Below, one piece after another: positions 7,458 through 14,298 of a stretch of 16,124 nucleotides of DNA. The stretch is taken from the NCBI GenBank assembly GCA_038257655.1, contig JBBSJC010000127.1, positions 1 through 16,124 on the forward strand. Reading direction: 5' to 3'. Under the pieces are notes generated by a model that worked only from the letters and a program-made list of their open reading frames with translations, made no database searches and was not told the origin of the DNA. A program made the translations under genes and the position numbers. The DNA comes from DASUME01 sp038257655 (lineage in GTDB: Bacteria; Myxococcota_A; Polyangia; Polyangiales; DASUME01). How positions within the stretch are numbered: position 1 is the stretch's first letter; the number at the start of each line of letters is the position of its first letter.

Positions 7458-8027
7458 TTAGTTCTCCTCTGCAGCACGCAGACGTTCGATAAGAGCTGCT
7501 CGCGACGCGCGCTCCACGCCCGCCAAATAGGCGCGGTAGGGATCGGCACCCGGCCCTGCTTTGACGAGCAGAGCCAAAAGCGTCTTGGCCTCTTTTGCCG
7601 AAGCGTGCGCATCGTTGGCACGACGGGCGAGCGTCAAGCTGAGGCGACTGCGAGCGTAGACGCGCTCGAGGTCGCGCTTCCAAACAGTCAGATCGTGCTC
7701 TACCCTCGCCCTGCTCTCGCGGTCACCTGAAGTCCGAAAGCATTGAACGGCTTCTGATAAATGCAGTACGGCACTCGGCCCCTCACTGACGGCATAGGGC
7801 ACTCGCTCCCAGCGCGCGCGCGCGGCCCGCTCCGCTTCGAACGCCCGATTGCGGGCTTGCTCACCGGCTAGGGCGCAGCCTGGCTCTGCTGTGAACAAGC
7901 TCGGTGCCTCGAGCTCGCCCGCAGCATCGCGCGTCCGCTCCGCTTCGCCATAGATGAAGAGCAGCAGCGCAGCGACGCCCAGGGCGAATGTGATGCCCCA
8001 GAATTTCAAGTTGCCCGCGTTCGTCAT
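7458..8027 (-). CDS. Small single-pass membrane protein of the Tad operon, unknown family
   Basis: The 189-residue product starts MTNAGNLKFWGITFALGVAA with one transmembrane helix at about residues 8-26. The rest is charged and strongly helix-favouring (ARARWERVPYAV; DLERVYARSRLSLTLARR), ending in an Arg/Glu-rich helix. Two cysteines (GCALAG and QCFR) lie in the presumed periplasmic part. I recognise no domain. The start at 8027 forms an ATGA overlap with tadC, and its TAA is one base before the second CpaF gene. Being between the platform protein and an ATPase suggests a part of the pilus motor or a scaffold spanning the periplasm, but that is inference from position. Confidence 0.78.
   Translation of the reverse strand: MTNAGNLKFWGITFALGVAALLLFIYGEAERTRDAAGELEAPSLFTAEPGCALAGEQARNRAFEAERAARARWERVPYAVSEGPSAVLHLSEAVQCFRTSGDRESRARVEHDLTVWKRDLERVYARSRLSLTLARRANDAHASAKEAKTLLALLVKAGPGADPYRAYLAGVERASRAALIERLRAAEEN
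7464..7469 (-). promoter_or_regulatory. Ribosome binding site deciding the start of the second CpaF
   Basis: GAGGAG on the minus strand, 7 bases before the ATG at 7456. It lies inside the last codons of the preceding gene and fixes the start against a longer open frame. Confidence 0.8.
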
Positions 8028-8932
8028 AGTCCGATCCCGTTTACAATAAAGGGGCCAAAAATCACGAGCAGCACGCTGCACACCATCAGCATCAGCGGCA
8101 GCATCATGCGCACCCCCGCCTTGGCGGCCATTTCCTCCGCGAGCACACTGCGCCGCTGACGCAGGGTGGCTGACTGAATACTCAGGGCGTCGACCAGCGG
8201 CGTGCCCTTTGTCTCCGACTGACAGACTGCAGCGACGAACTGCTGAACGGTCTGGCTGCCGCTGCGCAGACTCAGATCTTGCAGCGCTTCGACGCGCGTG
8301 CGCCCGAGCGACAGCTGTTCGAGCAACACGGAGAGCTCCTCGCGACATACCTCATGCCCGAGACCGAGCTCGCGCGTGGCAAAGACGAGGGCGCTTGGAA
8401 AATCGGTGCCGGCACCCATACACAGAACACATAGGTCCATCGCGGATGGCAAGGAGCGCTCAAGCGCCTTGGCTCGCTCACACGCGATGCTGTCAAGGCG
8501 CATGGCGGGAAGAACCGCCCCGATACTGACCATCAGGGGCAACCAGAGTGTTGCAAGGTTGAGAGACTGCGTGAGCCAAAGGCCAAAGGCCGCGCCCATC
8601 AGAAGAGTCAGCAGACTCATCGCTATCAGCTCGTCGCCGCACAGGCCTGCCGCGTCTCCCGCACGCCGAATGAGGCGATCTCCGTGCGTGCGCAGAGCGG
8701 ACACCGGCAATGTGCGAAGGATGCCGGCAAGGCGCGCGAGCAGTGGCTCGATCAGCTTAAACGTCGGTACGGCCAGCCTGACCGCAGCTCGGTTGCGCCC
8801 GCGCAAGCCGAAGCTCGGTGGCACGACAGGCGCCACACGAGCGAGCGGCAACACCACGGCAAACGAGGCGGTCGCCATCGCAAGCATGACGGCAGCGCGC
8901 AGCGCAAGCAGCCACAGCTCAGAGGTCGACAT
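8024..8932 (-). CDS. tadC: Tad platform protein TadC (T2SSF domain)
   Basis: TadC pairs with TadB to form the inner-membrane platform on which the ATPase acts and pilin subunits are added. The 302-residue product has hydrophobic segments at about 7-30, 101-122, 127-145 and 276-298. Between the third and fourth lies the T2SSF (GspF-like) cytoplasmic domain, with the typical opening ALERSLPSAMDLCVLCMGAG and a second part ETKGTPLVDALSIQSATLRQ. I chose the ATG at 8932; this gives a 14-bp overlap with tadB, and a longer frame to 8986 would lie wholly within tadB. The length is normal for TadC. Its end overlaps the next gene by ATGA. TadC is told from TadB by order and by the ERSLP/DLCVLCMGAG helix style; the two are homologous. 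Confidence 0.92.
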   Translation of the reverse strand: MSTSELWLLALRAAVMLAMATASFAVVLPLARVAPVVPPSFGLRGRNRAAVRLAVPTFKLIEPLLARLAGILRTLPVSALRTHGDRLIRRAGDAAGLCGDELIAMSLLTLLMGAAFGLWLTQSLNLATLWLPLMVSIGAVLPAMRLDSIACERAKALERSLPSAMDLCVLCMGAGTDFPSALVFATRELGLGHEVCREELSVLLEQLSLGRTRVEALQDLSLRSGSQTVQQFVAAVCQSETKGTPLVDALSIQSATLRQRRSVLAEEMAAKAGVRMMLPLMLMVCSVLLVIFGPFIVNGIGL

Positions 8933-9779
8933 GGAGGATCTTCCTGGCAATGACGATAGAGGACAACCACAACACGAAGGCACCACCCGCCACGCAGTAC
9001 CCGCGAAACGACTCCACCAGCGGCAACAGCAACGTGGGACTCAGATAAGTGAAGAGGCCGATCATCGGGAACGGTAAGACCGCAACCACGTAGGCCTGAG
9101 CTTTTCCCTCCGCGGTTTTCGTGCGCACGACGCCTTCTAGGCGCGTCATTTCGCGCAAGGTCGCGGCGGTGCGCTCGAGGATGCTCGCAAGGTCGCCCCC
9201 CATGCTTCGGCCGATGCGCAAAGCGCCCAGCGCAGAGTTGACACTGCGGCTGGCAATGCGCTCCCCCATGCGCGTCAGCGCCTCATCGAGTGGTGTGCCG
9301 AGACGCTGCTCTTTGATCAAGACGTCAAGCTCATCACGCAGAGGCGGGCTGACCAGACTCATGCTGAATTCCAAAGCCTCGCCCAGGGCGGGCGTGGCGC
9401 GAAGGCTCGAAGCCAAACCCTGGAGCCACCCCTCGAGCTGCCCGTCCATGGCATTCACTCGCTTCGCGCGACGGACCTCAAGCCATGGTTTGGGCGCGCA
9501 CACCAGCACCACCAAAACAGAAGCAAGCAGCCACCAGCCGAGCAGCACCGACATCCCCGTCGCCGCGAGTCCCACCGCTTGACCCAATATGACTTGACGC
9601 GGCGTATGCTCCATGCGCAGAAAAGTAAGGTCACGTGCCAGCATCCGGGCATGCGCCGCCAGCCGCCCACGCAGGAAAGACACGTGCCGCTTTACTATCG
9701 TGAACAGTAAGGTAGCCGCACCGCCGCCGAGTAAGACGACGGCCAAGCCGCGCAACCAGACTGTGTCCGAAAGGCTCAT
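8919..9779 (-). CDS. tadB: Tad platform protein TadB (T2SSF domain)
   Basis: TadB is the first of the two GspF-like integral membrane proteins of the Tad machine. The 286-residue product has hydrophobic segments at about 9-28, 64-94, 227-246 and 258-279. The T2SSF domain at about 115-237 includes EGWLQGLASSLRATPALGEA and GALRIGRSMGGDLASILERT, then MTRLEGVVRTKTAEGKAQAY, all standard for TadB. The start at 9779 forms an ATGA overlap with the stop of the FHA-CpaF gene, which points to translational coupling of ATPase and platform. An in-frame start at 9785 also exists but would lengthen the overlap. Length and order (CpaF, TadB, TadC) match the Tad loci of other bacteria. Confidence 0.93.
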   Translation of the reverse strand: MSLSDTVWLRGLAVVLLGGGAATLLFTIVKRHVSFLRGRLAAHARMLARDLTFLRMEHTPRQVILGQAVGLAATGMSVLLGWWLLASVLVVLVCAPKPWLEVRRAKRVNAMDGQLEGWLQGLASSLRATPALGEALEFSMSLVSPPLRDELDVLIKEQRLGTPLDEALTRMGERIASRSVNSALGALRIGRSMGGDLASILERTAATLREMTRLEGVVRTKTAEGKAQAYVVAVLPFPMIGLFTYLSPTLLLPLVESFRGYCVAGGAFVLWLSSIVIARKILHVDL

Positions 9780-11494
9780 AAGCACGCTCCGGCGTCGACG
9801 AGACCGTGGGTGATGAAGCGGTCGATAAAAGCCGGCACAAAACCTGTGGCCGAGAATTGACCTTGCACACCGCCGTCGCTGTCGACCCCGCGTCGGTCGA
9901 AGCGGTAGATGTCACGCAGCTCGACCTCGCCGTCATCGTTGAGCCCAGCGACCTCTGTGATGTGTGTGACGCGGCGCGAGCCATCACTGAAGCGCGCCTG
10001 CTGCACGATCAAATCCAAACTGGCGCCGAGTTGGCGGCGAATGGCGGCCGCAGGCAGGTCCAGGCCGGACATCAGACACAACGTTTCAAGCCGATGCACC
10101 GCTTCGCGCGGACTGTTGGCGTGCGTGGTCGTCATCGAGCCCTCGTGCCCCGTGTTCATCGCTTGCAGCATGTCGAGGGCTTCGCCCCCGCGGCACTCGC
10201 CGACGACGATCCGGTCTGGCCGCATGCGCAGCGCGTTCTTGACCAAGTCTCGGATCGTGATCGCGCCCGCACCTTCCATGTTGCTAGGCCGCGACTCGAG
10301 GGAGACTACATGACGCTGGGCGAGCTGAAGCTCAGCGGCGTCTTCGATCGTGACCACACGTTCACTTTCGAGAATCGAAGCACTCAGCACGTTGAGTAAG
10401 GTCGTCTTGCCAGAGCCTGTGCCACCCGAGATCACGATGTTGCAGCGCACGCGCACGCTGCGCGCGAGAAATTGCGCCATTTGCTCGGTCAAAGATGCCT
10501 TTGAGACCAGATCCTCTAGGGACAACGCCCGAGCGGGGAACTTCCGAATCGTGATGCAGGGACCTTTGATCGCCAGGGGCGGGATCACGGCATTGACACG
10601 TGAGCCATCGGCCAGGCGAGCGTCAACGATCGGATTGGACTCATCGATGCGCCGACCGAGCGGGGTGACGATGCGTTCCAAGGCTGCCCGCACGGCGGTA
10701 TCATCGGTAAATCGCAGACCCGACAACTCGATCCGCCCCTTGCGTTCGGCGTAGATCGTGCTCGCATCGACGACCATCACCTCGCTGACGTCGGGGTCCG
10801 ACAGTAAGGGTTCTAGCGGCCCGAGACCGAGCACCTCGTTGCAAAGCTCCTCGATAAGCTTTGCCCGCGCGACGCCGAGGGGAAGCTCGGCAGCCATGGT
10901 ACTAGCAATGCGATCGAGCGCGGCCAAGACGCGCGGGCGCAGCGTGCCGGCCTGCATCTGCTGACGATCCATACCTACGAGGTCGAGGCTCTCGAGCAGG
11001 GCCGCTCGCATGCGCTTACGCTGGGGAACGCTCGCCTCCTTAGGAGAGTTCAGCACCTGACGTGCAGCTTCAAGACTGCTGCGAGCATCCCGCGCGGAAG
11101 ATGGCAGGCCGGAACTAGCACGGGGTCCGGGGACGACCGCGCGCGGCTTACCCTGTGCGCATGCTGCCAAACTGAGCTTCACCACGACTCGGTAAGGCCC
11201 GAGCGTTAGCGTGCAGCCCTGTCCCACGACCTTGATAGTAAGGTGAAGGCGCTGCCCGTCGACGTTCGTGCCGTTGCTGGAGTGGTCCCGCACGAGCAAC
11301 TGATCACCACGCACCAAGAACGAGACGTGCTTGCGCGACACGGTGGCCGAGGCGAGCACAACATCGCAATCGGGCTCGCGGCCGATCGAGAGGCCCTCGC
11401 GCCACGGAAGCTCCCGCTCCTCGATGTTGCCATCGCGCTCGATGAAGAACTTGAGCGAGGGCGTACCCGCACGAGCCAAGACCTCAGCGTGCAC
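9776..11494 (-). CDS. cpaF: FHA domain-CpaF/TadA secretion ATPase fusion
   Basis: This is the main Tad ATPase with an extra N-terminal forkhead-associated domain. FHA domains bind phosphothreonine peptides. In the 572-residue product the FHA part (residues about 15-108) has every signature: GR at 38-39, SRKH at 53-56 and SSNGT at 72-76. A linker of about 45 residues follows, then the CpaF N-terminal domain (about 155-350, with VLGLGPLEPLLSDPDVSEVM and DGSRVNAVIPP). The ATPase core has Walker A GGTGSGKT at 357-364 with Lys363, IEDAAELQL, Walker B MRPDRIVVGECRGGEALDML with Glu433, and GHEGSMTTTHANSPREAVHR. The start is a GTG at 11494 with GGAG 7 bases upstream, overlapping cpaB by 11 bp. Known CpaF proteins often lack FHA. 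The fusion suggests control by a Ser/Thr kinase, which is not in the window. Confidence 0.95.
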   Translation of the reverse strand: MHAEVLARAGTPSLKFFIERDGNIEERELPWREGLSIGREPDCDVVLASATVSRKHVSFLVRGDQLLVRDHSSNGTNVDGQRLHLTIKVVGQGCTLTLGPYRVVVKLSLAACAQGKPRAVVPGPRASSGLPSSARDARSSLEAARQVLNSPKEASVPQRKRMRAALLESLDLVGMDRQQMQAGTLRPRVLAALDRIASTMAAELPLGVARAKLIEELCNEVLGLGPLEPLLSDPDVSEVMVVDASTIYAERKGRIELSGLRFTDDTAVRAALERIVTPLGRRIDESNPIVDARLADGSRVNAVIPPLAIKGPCITIRKFPARALSLEDLVSKASLTEQMAQFLARSVRVRCNIVISGGTGSGKTTLLNVLSASILESERVVTIEDAAELQLAQRHVVSLESRPSNMEGAGAITIRDLVKNALRMRPDRIVVGECRGGEALDMLQAMNTGHEGSMTTTHANSPREAVHRLETLCLMSGLDLPAAAIRRQLGASLDLIVQQARFSDGSRRVTHITEVAGLNDDGEVELRDIYRFDRRGVDSDGGVQGQFSATGFVPAFIDRFITHGLVDAGACL

Positions 11495-12224
11495 GGCCGG
11501 GCTCCAGATTAAGCCGGGCCGTCGAGTCCGTGGGCGTCTCGGTCAGCGGGCGCGGGGGCAAATCTGTCACGAGGTCTTCTGGATTACGAAGGCTCAGACG
11601 CAGACGCCCACGCCCCTCGCGGCTCGCAAGTTCTTCGGCCTGCGCCGGTGTCACGCTCAAGGTGACACCGCTACTGTTTCTTCGGCGTTCGCTGGCTTCT
11701 TTCTCGGTGGTGCCGAGGTCCGCGCCGACCGTCAACACCAGCACGTTCTGCAACAGCGTACGTGTCGCGACTGCGGCTTCGTCCGTCCTCGCAGTGAACA
11801 GTACGTCGACTCTGTCGCCCGGACGCAGCAAACCGTCGAAACTCGCAGCACCATCGGGCAGCGAGAAGGCGCGCATTCCCGTGCGCACGAGCGAGGAAAG
11901 CGTGCGTCCGGCCTGCATCACGTCGAGGTCGCTCCACAACAGCGACGCTCCGCTGCGCACAGCGGCAGTCGCGCGAGTGCCGATGATCCGCGCCAAATCG
12001 GAGCCGGCAATGTGTCGCTCCTCTACGTATTGCTCAGGCAATTCATGCAGCGCGAGCGCCCCCTCGGTGATGACCTCGCCCAGGCTGAGATCGCGGGCGA
12101 CCATCACCACCGGCTGGGATGCCCCACCCGTGGCCTCGGCCTCGAAACGCGCCAAGTAGAGATGCAGTGCGCCTGCCCCAAGAGCGGCCGCGATAGCAGC
12201 CGTTACAATCGCCTTTTGCGCCAT
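11484..12224 (-). CDS. cpaB: CpaB/RcpC Tad pilus assembly protein (SAF domain)
   Basis: CpaB/RcpC is a periplasmic Tad component, thought to work with the outer-membrane secretin. The 246-residue product has an N-terminal membrane anchor at about residues 5-24 (AIVTAAIAAALGAGALHLYL). A SAF domain follows at about 38-100 (VVMVARDLSLGEVITEGAL). The RcpC/CpaB domain at about 108-215 contains the characteristic GMRAFSLPDG and LRPGDRVDVLFT, then TLLQNVLVLTVG and VTLSVTPAQAEELASREGRG. I chose the ATG at 12224, with AGGGAG 8 bases upstream; an in-frame start at 12245 lies in AT-rich, noncoding-looking sequence. The gene opens the second Tad block, divergent from the MarR regulator, so its promoter must lie at 12225-12342. 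It overlaps the next gene by 11 bp. Confidence 0.92.
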   Translation of the reverse strand: MAQKAIVTAAIAAALGAGALHLYLARFEAEATGGASQPVVMVARDLSLGEVITEGALALHELPEQYVEERHIAGSDLARIIGTRATAAVRSGASLLWSDLDVMQAGRTLSSLVRTGMRAFSLPDGAASFDGLLRPGDRVDVLFTARTDEAAVATRTLLQNVLVLTVGADLGTTEKEASERRRNSSGVTLSVTPAQAEELASREGRGRLRLSLRNPEDLVTDLPPRPLTETPTDSTARLNLEPGRAR

Positions 12225-12232
12225 CTGTCGTA

Positions 12233-12238
12233 CTCCCT
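12233..12238 (-). promoter_or_regulatory. Ribosome binding site of cpaB
   Basis: AGGGAG on the minus strand, 8 bases before the ATG at 12224. It supports that start against the upstream in-frame start at 12245, which would place the site inside the gene. Confidence 0.7.
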
Positions 12239-12305
12239 GTTTCAAAAGGGGTATCGACCTGAGCCTGAGCAGGTTGCGGAAAAAATCTGGGCGGCCCTCT
12301 TAAAA

Positions 12306-12333
12306 ATAGTCAATCAAGATGACGATTTGCTAT
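12306..12333. promoter_or_regulatory. Candidate MarR operator between cpaB and the regulator gene
   Basis: A 28-bp imperfect inverted repeat pairs ATAGTCAATC with GATTTGCTAT across an 8-base spacer; eight of ten arm positions pair. It lies in an AT-rich island (about 12280-12335) in the 118-bp gap between divergent cpaB and the MarR gene. MarR proteins usually bind inverted repeats near their own promoter, so an autoregulatory site that also controls cpaB is plausible. The spacer is longer than in many MarR boxes. No convincing -35/-10 pair was found on either strand. Confidence 0.45.
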
Positions 12334-12342
12334 GGTTCCCTG

Positions 12343-12861
12343 GTGAACACACGCAAAAAGACCGACAAGCCCAGCCGCTCTAAACCTAAGGCCAAGGACC
12401 AAAAGCGCGACCAGGCGCTCACGGATGCCCGAAAGCGGGCCAGCACTGGGCAACTGCTCGTGCAGTGCGCACGCATGGTCAGCGACGTGGCCGCCAAACG
12501 TGCGGCCGAAGCCAAGGGCGGCGGCCTCAAGAGCGCCCACGCGGCGCTGTTGCCACAGCTTGATTTCGAGGGCGTACGCATCGTGGACCTGGCCATGCGT
12601 CTCGGCATCACGAAGCAGGCCGTTAGCCAGACGGTAAGTGAGCTCGTGGCATCGGGCGTTGTCGAGCTCGCCGCTGACCCGGATGACGGGCGCGCCAAGC
12701 GGGTGCGTTTCACGAAAAAGGGCGCCGAAGCCGTCACCCATGAGCTCAACGTCATGGGTAAGGTCGAAGCAGAGCTCGAAAAGAAAATCGGCCAAAAGAA
12801 CATGCGCGCCCTGCACGCCGCGCTCGTCGCCGTCGATGAAGCGTTAGCGAGCGAGGTCTGA
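12343..12861 (+). CDS. MarR-family winged-helix transcriptional regulator
   Basis: MarR proteins are dimeric repressors or activators that bind inverted repeats and often respond to small ligands. Counting from the GTG at 12343, the product has 172 residues: a Lys-rich tail (about 1-32), a helical dimer region (about 34-70) and a winged helix. The recognition helix is about 89-104 (TKQAVSQTVSELVASG) and the wing is DPDDGRAKRVRFTKKG at 112-127, the MarR hallmark. The start is uncertain: an ATG at 12319 would add eight residues (MTICYGSL) encoded by AT-rich, noncoding-looking sequence inside the candidate operator, so I prefer 12343. Neither has a clear ribosome site. It lies on the opposite strand to the Tad genes, divergent from cpaB, and its 3' end overlaps the convergent gene by 18 bp. 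Placement suggests it controls cpaB and the genes after it. Confidence 0.88.
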   Translation: MNTRKKTDKPSRSKPKAKDQKRDQALTDARKRASTGQLLVQCARMVSDVAAKRAAEAKGGGLKSAHAALLPQLDFEGVRIVDLAMRLGITKQAVSQTVSELVASGVVELAADPDDGRAKRVRFTKKGAEAVTHELNVMGKVEAELEKKIGQKNMRALHAALVAVDEALASEV

Positions 12862-13767
12862 GCGCGCTGAGATCACGGCGGCTCCTGGGCCGGCATCCAG
12901 CGGCATCACGGTGAGCAGCGTCTTACCGTTCTGCGCTTCGGCCGTGATCACGAGCTGATGTCCGCCTCGCACGAGCAGCAGGGCGCGCTGCGCTGCGCTC
13001 TGGGCATGATCTTGCGATGCTTCGAGCCAGCCCTGGCGCGTCAGCTCGCGGGTATAACGCTCCCACAGCACGTCGGGTGCATCTGCGCTCTCGTAGACAT
13101 TGAGCGCGGGTGCCCCGTGCTCCTGCCAGGTCGACAGCACACGCCGTGAGCGCAAAGGGCGTGGAACATCGGCAAAGTCGACGCCAGGTGCATCGCCAGT
13201 CAGCGGGAACATCTGCCACAGCGGCGCGCGACCCTCGTTCCAGGTGCTCACGAAGAATGCCGCCTGGTCACGGGCTTCGGCGCGCAGCATGCGCACGCCA
13301 CCCAGCGCTTGCAGGTCGCCCCTTTTGGCAAACTCCGCCAAACGTGTCGCGAGGTCGTCGAGCGAGATCGTGCTCTGCCCGAGGTCAAGGCAAGCGACCA
13401 AACCCTCACGCTCGTTCTCGACGCGTAAGATGCCGTCCGCCAAGGATGGTAAGGCTCGCTTGACGTGGTCCGAAATGCGTTTGGCGCGTACGTGGAGTCC
13501 TGCGCTGCGCAAGCGGCAGTCCGCCTCGGCGCGATCGAGCAACGCGTGCAACGTCTCTTGACTGCGCCCGCTAGCCAGCTGGATGCGCGCCCCGTTGAGC
13601 ACGATCAGGCGCGAGGCACCGCGCAGCCATTCGTCAGGAACGCCCAACATGCCGCGCGTTGCCGTGAGCAGCTGCGTGTCAAACGCCGCCTGGGCACGAC
13701 GAAGCGCGGCCGCCAAGCATAAAACCACTGCTAGAAGAATCATTGCAATACGCTGTGCCGTCAACAT
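12844..13767 (-). CDS. Exported or membrane-anchored Tad-locus protein, unknown family
   Basis: The 307-residue product starts MLTAQRIAMILLAVVLCLAA, a signal peptide or N-terminal anchor possibly cut near residue 28 (AQA). The mature part is mixed helix and strand with no domain I recognise. Two similar-sized halves can be seen: one around the conserved-looking CLDLGQSTISLDDLATRLAE, and a C-terminal one from about residue 210 (RRVLSTWQEHGAPALNVYES) ending with HQLVITAEAQNGKTLLTVMP. The start at 13767 is supported by AAGGAG 7 bases upstream. It begins 15 bp after the TadE-like gene, so it is probably in the same operon. Its 3' end overlaps the convergent MarR gene by 18 bp. A periplasmic role in pilus assembly is inferred only from its place. 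Confidence 0.8.
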   Translation of the reverse strand: MLTAQRIAMILLAVVLCLAAALRRAQAAFDTQLLTATRGMLGVPDEWLRGASRLIVLNGARIQLASGRSQETLHALLDRAEADCRLRSAGLHVRAKRISDHVKRALPSLADGILRVENEREGLVACLDLGQSTISLDDLATRLAEFAKRGDLQALGGVRMLRAEARDQAAFFVSTWNEGRAPLWQMFPLTGDAPGVDFADVPRPLRSRRVLSTWQEHGAPALNVYESADAPDVLWERYTRELTRQGWLEASQDHAQSAAQRALLLVRGGHQLVITAEAQNGKTLLTVMPLDAGPGAAVISARSDLAR

Positions 13768-13782
13768 CGTTCGTCTCCTTGA

Positions 13783-14298
13783 CTAGTTGCAGCCCGGCAT
13801 CACGGGAACCTTAGCTCGCGCTGCCACGGCACACAGCAGCTCCGAAATCTTCTCCGACCAAGACTCCGACACCGTGTTGCACACCAGGTAAAAGCGGCCG
13901 ACAGCCTTACTATCTCCATCGCCGACAAAGCTTTGCACCTGGCGCTCAGCCCGCGCCCGTGAGCCCTCGCCGAACAGTAGCTTCAAGGCGTCGCCCAACA
14001 CCGGCCAGCTCTCCACTTCGGTCAACACAGAGGTGTCGTCCTTGGCGTCTTTTACGCTCCCCGCCTCTGCCGCCTTGCCCACGTTGAGTCCTTCACAGAC
14101 GGGATGGGCCGCAGCGTCGTTGGTGCAGCCGTTGACGGCGTAGTAATAGGCACAAGCCCGGGCAGCTGACTGCGCCTCCTGCTGGCCTATCCCCGCGCTG
14201 TGAATGTGCAGAACGCCTAGAAAGAGCAGGATGAAGACAGGCAGCATCACCACAATCTCCACGCTCGCGGTGCCGCGTTGGCAGCGGAGAAGATTCAT
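13783..14298 (-). CDS. tadE: TadE-like pseudopilin
   Basis: TadE and TadF are minor pseudopilins of Tad systems, processed by the prepilin peptidase and needed for pilus formation. The 171-residue product starts MNLLRCQRGTASVEIVVMLP, matching the TadE pattern of a basic stretch, RGxxxVE with Glu14, and a hydrophobic helix (about 14-31). A soluble C-terminal part with paired cysteines (ACAYYY, GCTND, VCEG, LVC, LLC, GC) follows. The start at 14298 overlaps the stop of the preceding gene as ATGA; a longer frame to 14346 would lie inside that gene. The family varies in length; about 130-200 residues is usual. The cysteine number is higher than in many TadE proteins. TadF or another TadE-like protein cannot be ruled out. 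Confidence 0.85.
   Translation of the reverse strand: MNLLRCQRGTASVEIVVMLPVFILLFLGVLHIHSAGIGQQEAQSAARACAYYYAVNGCTNDAAAHPVCEGLNVGKAAEAGSVKDAKDDTSVLTEVESWPVLGDALKLLFGEGSRARAERQVQSFVGDGDSKAVGRFYLVCNTVSESWSEKISELLCAVAARAKVPVMPGCN

Noticed and set aside
8298..9077. Plus-strand open frame of 259 codons over tadC/tadB
   Set aside because: Antisense to well-supported T2SSF genes; Ser/Arg-rich composition is typical of a shadow frame in GC-rich DNA.
12257..12274. Short inverted repeat ACCTG/CAGGT upstream of cpaB
   Set aside because: Arms are only 5 bp and it is much weaker than the repeat at 12306-12333.
11331..12383. Plus-strand open frame of 350 codons across cpaF, cpaB and the intergenic region
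   Set aside because: Antisense to the FHA domain and CpaB, crosses a promoter region, and has no domain-like pattern.
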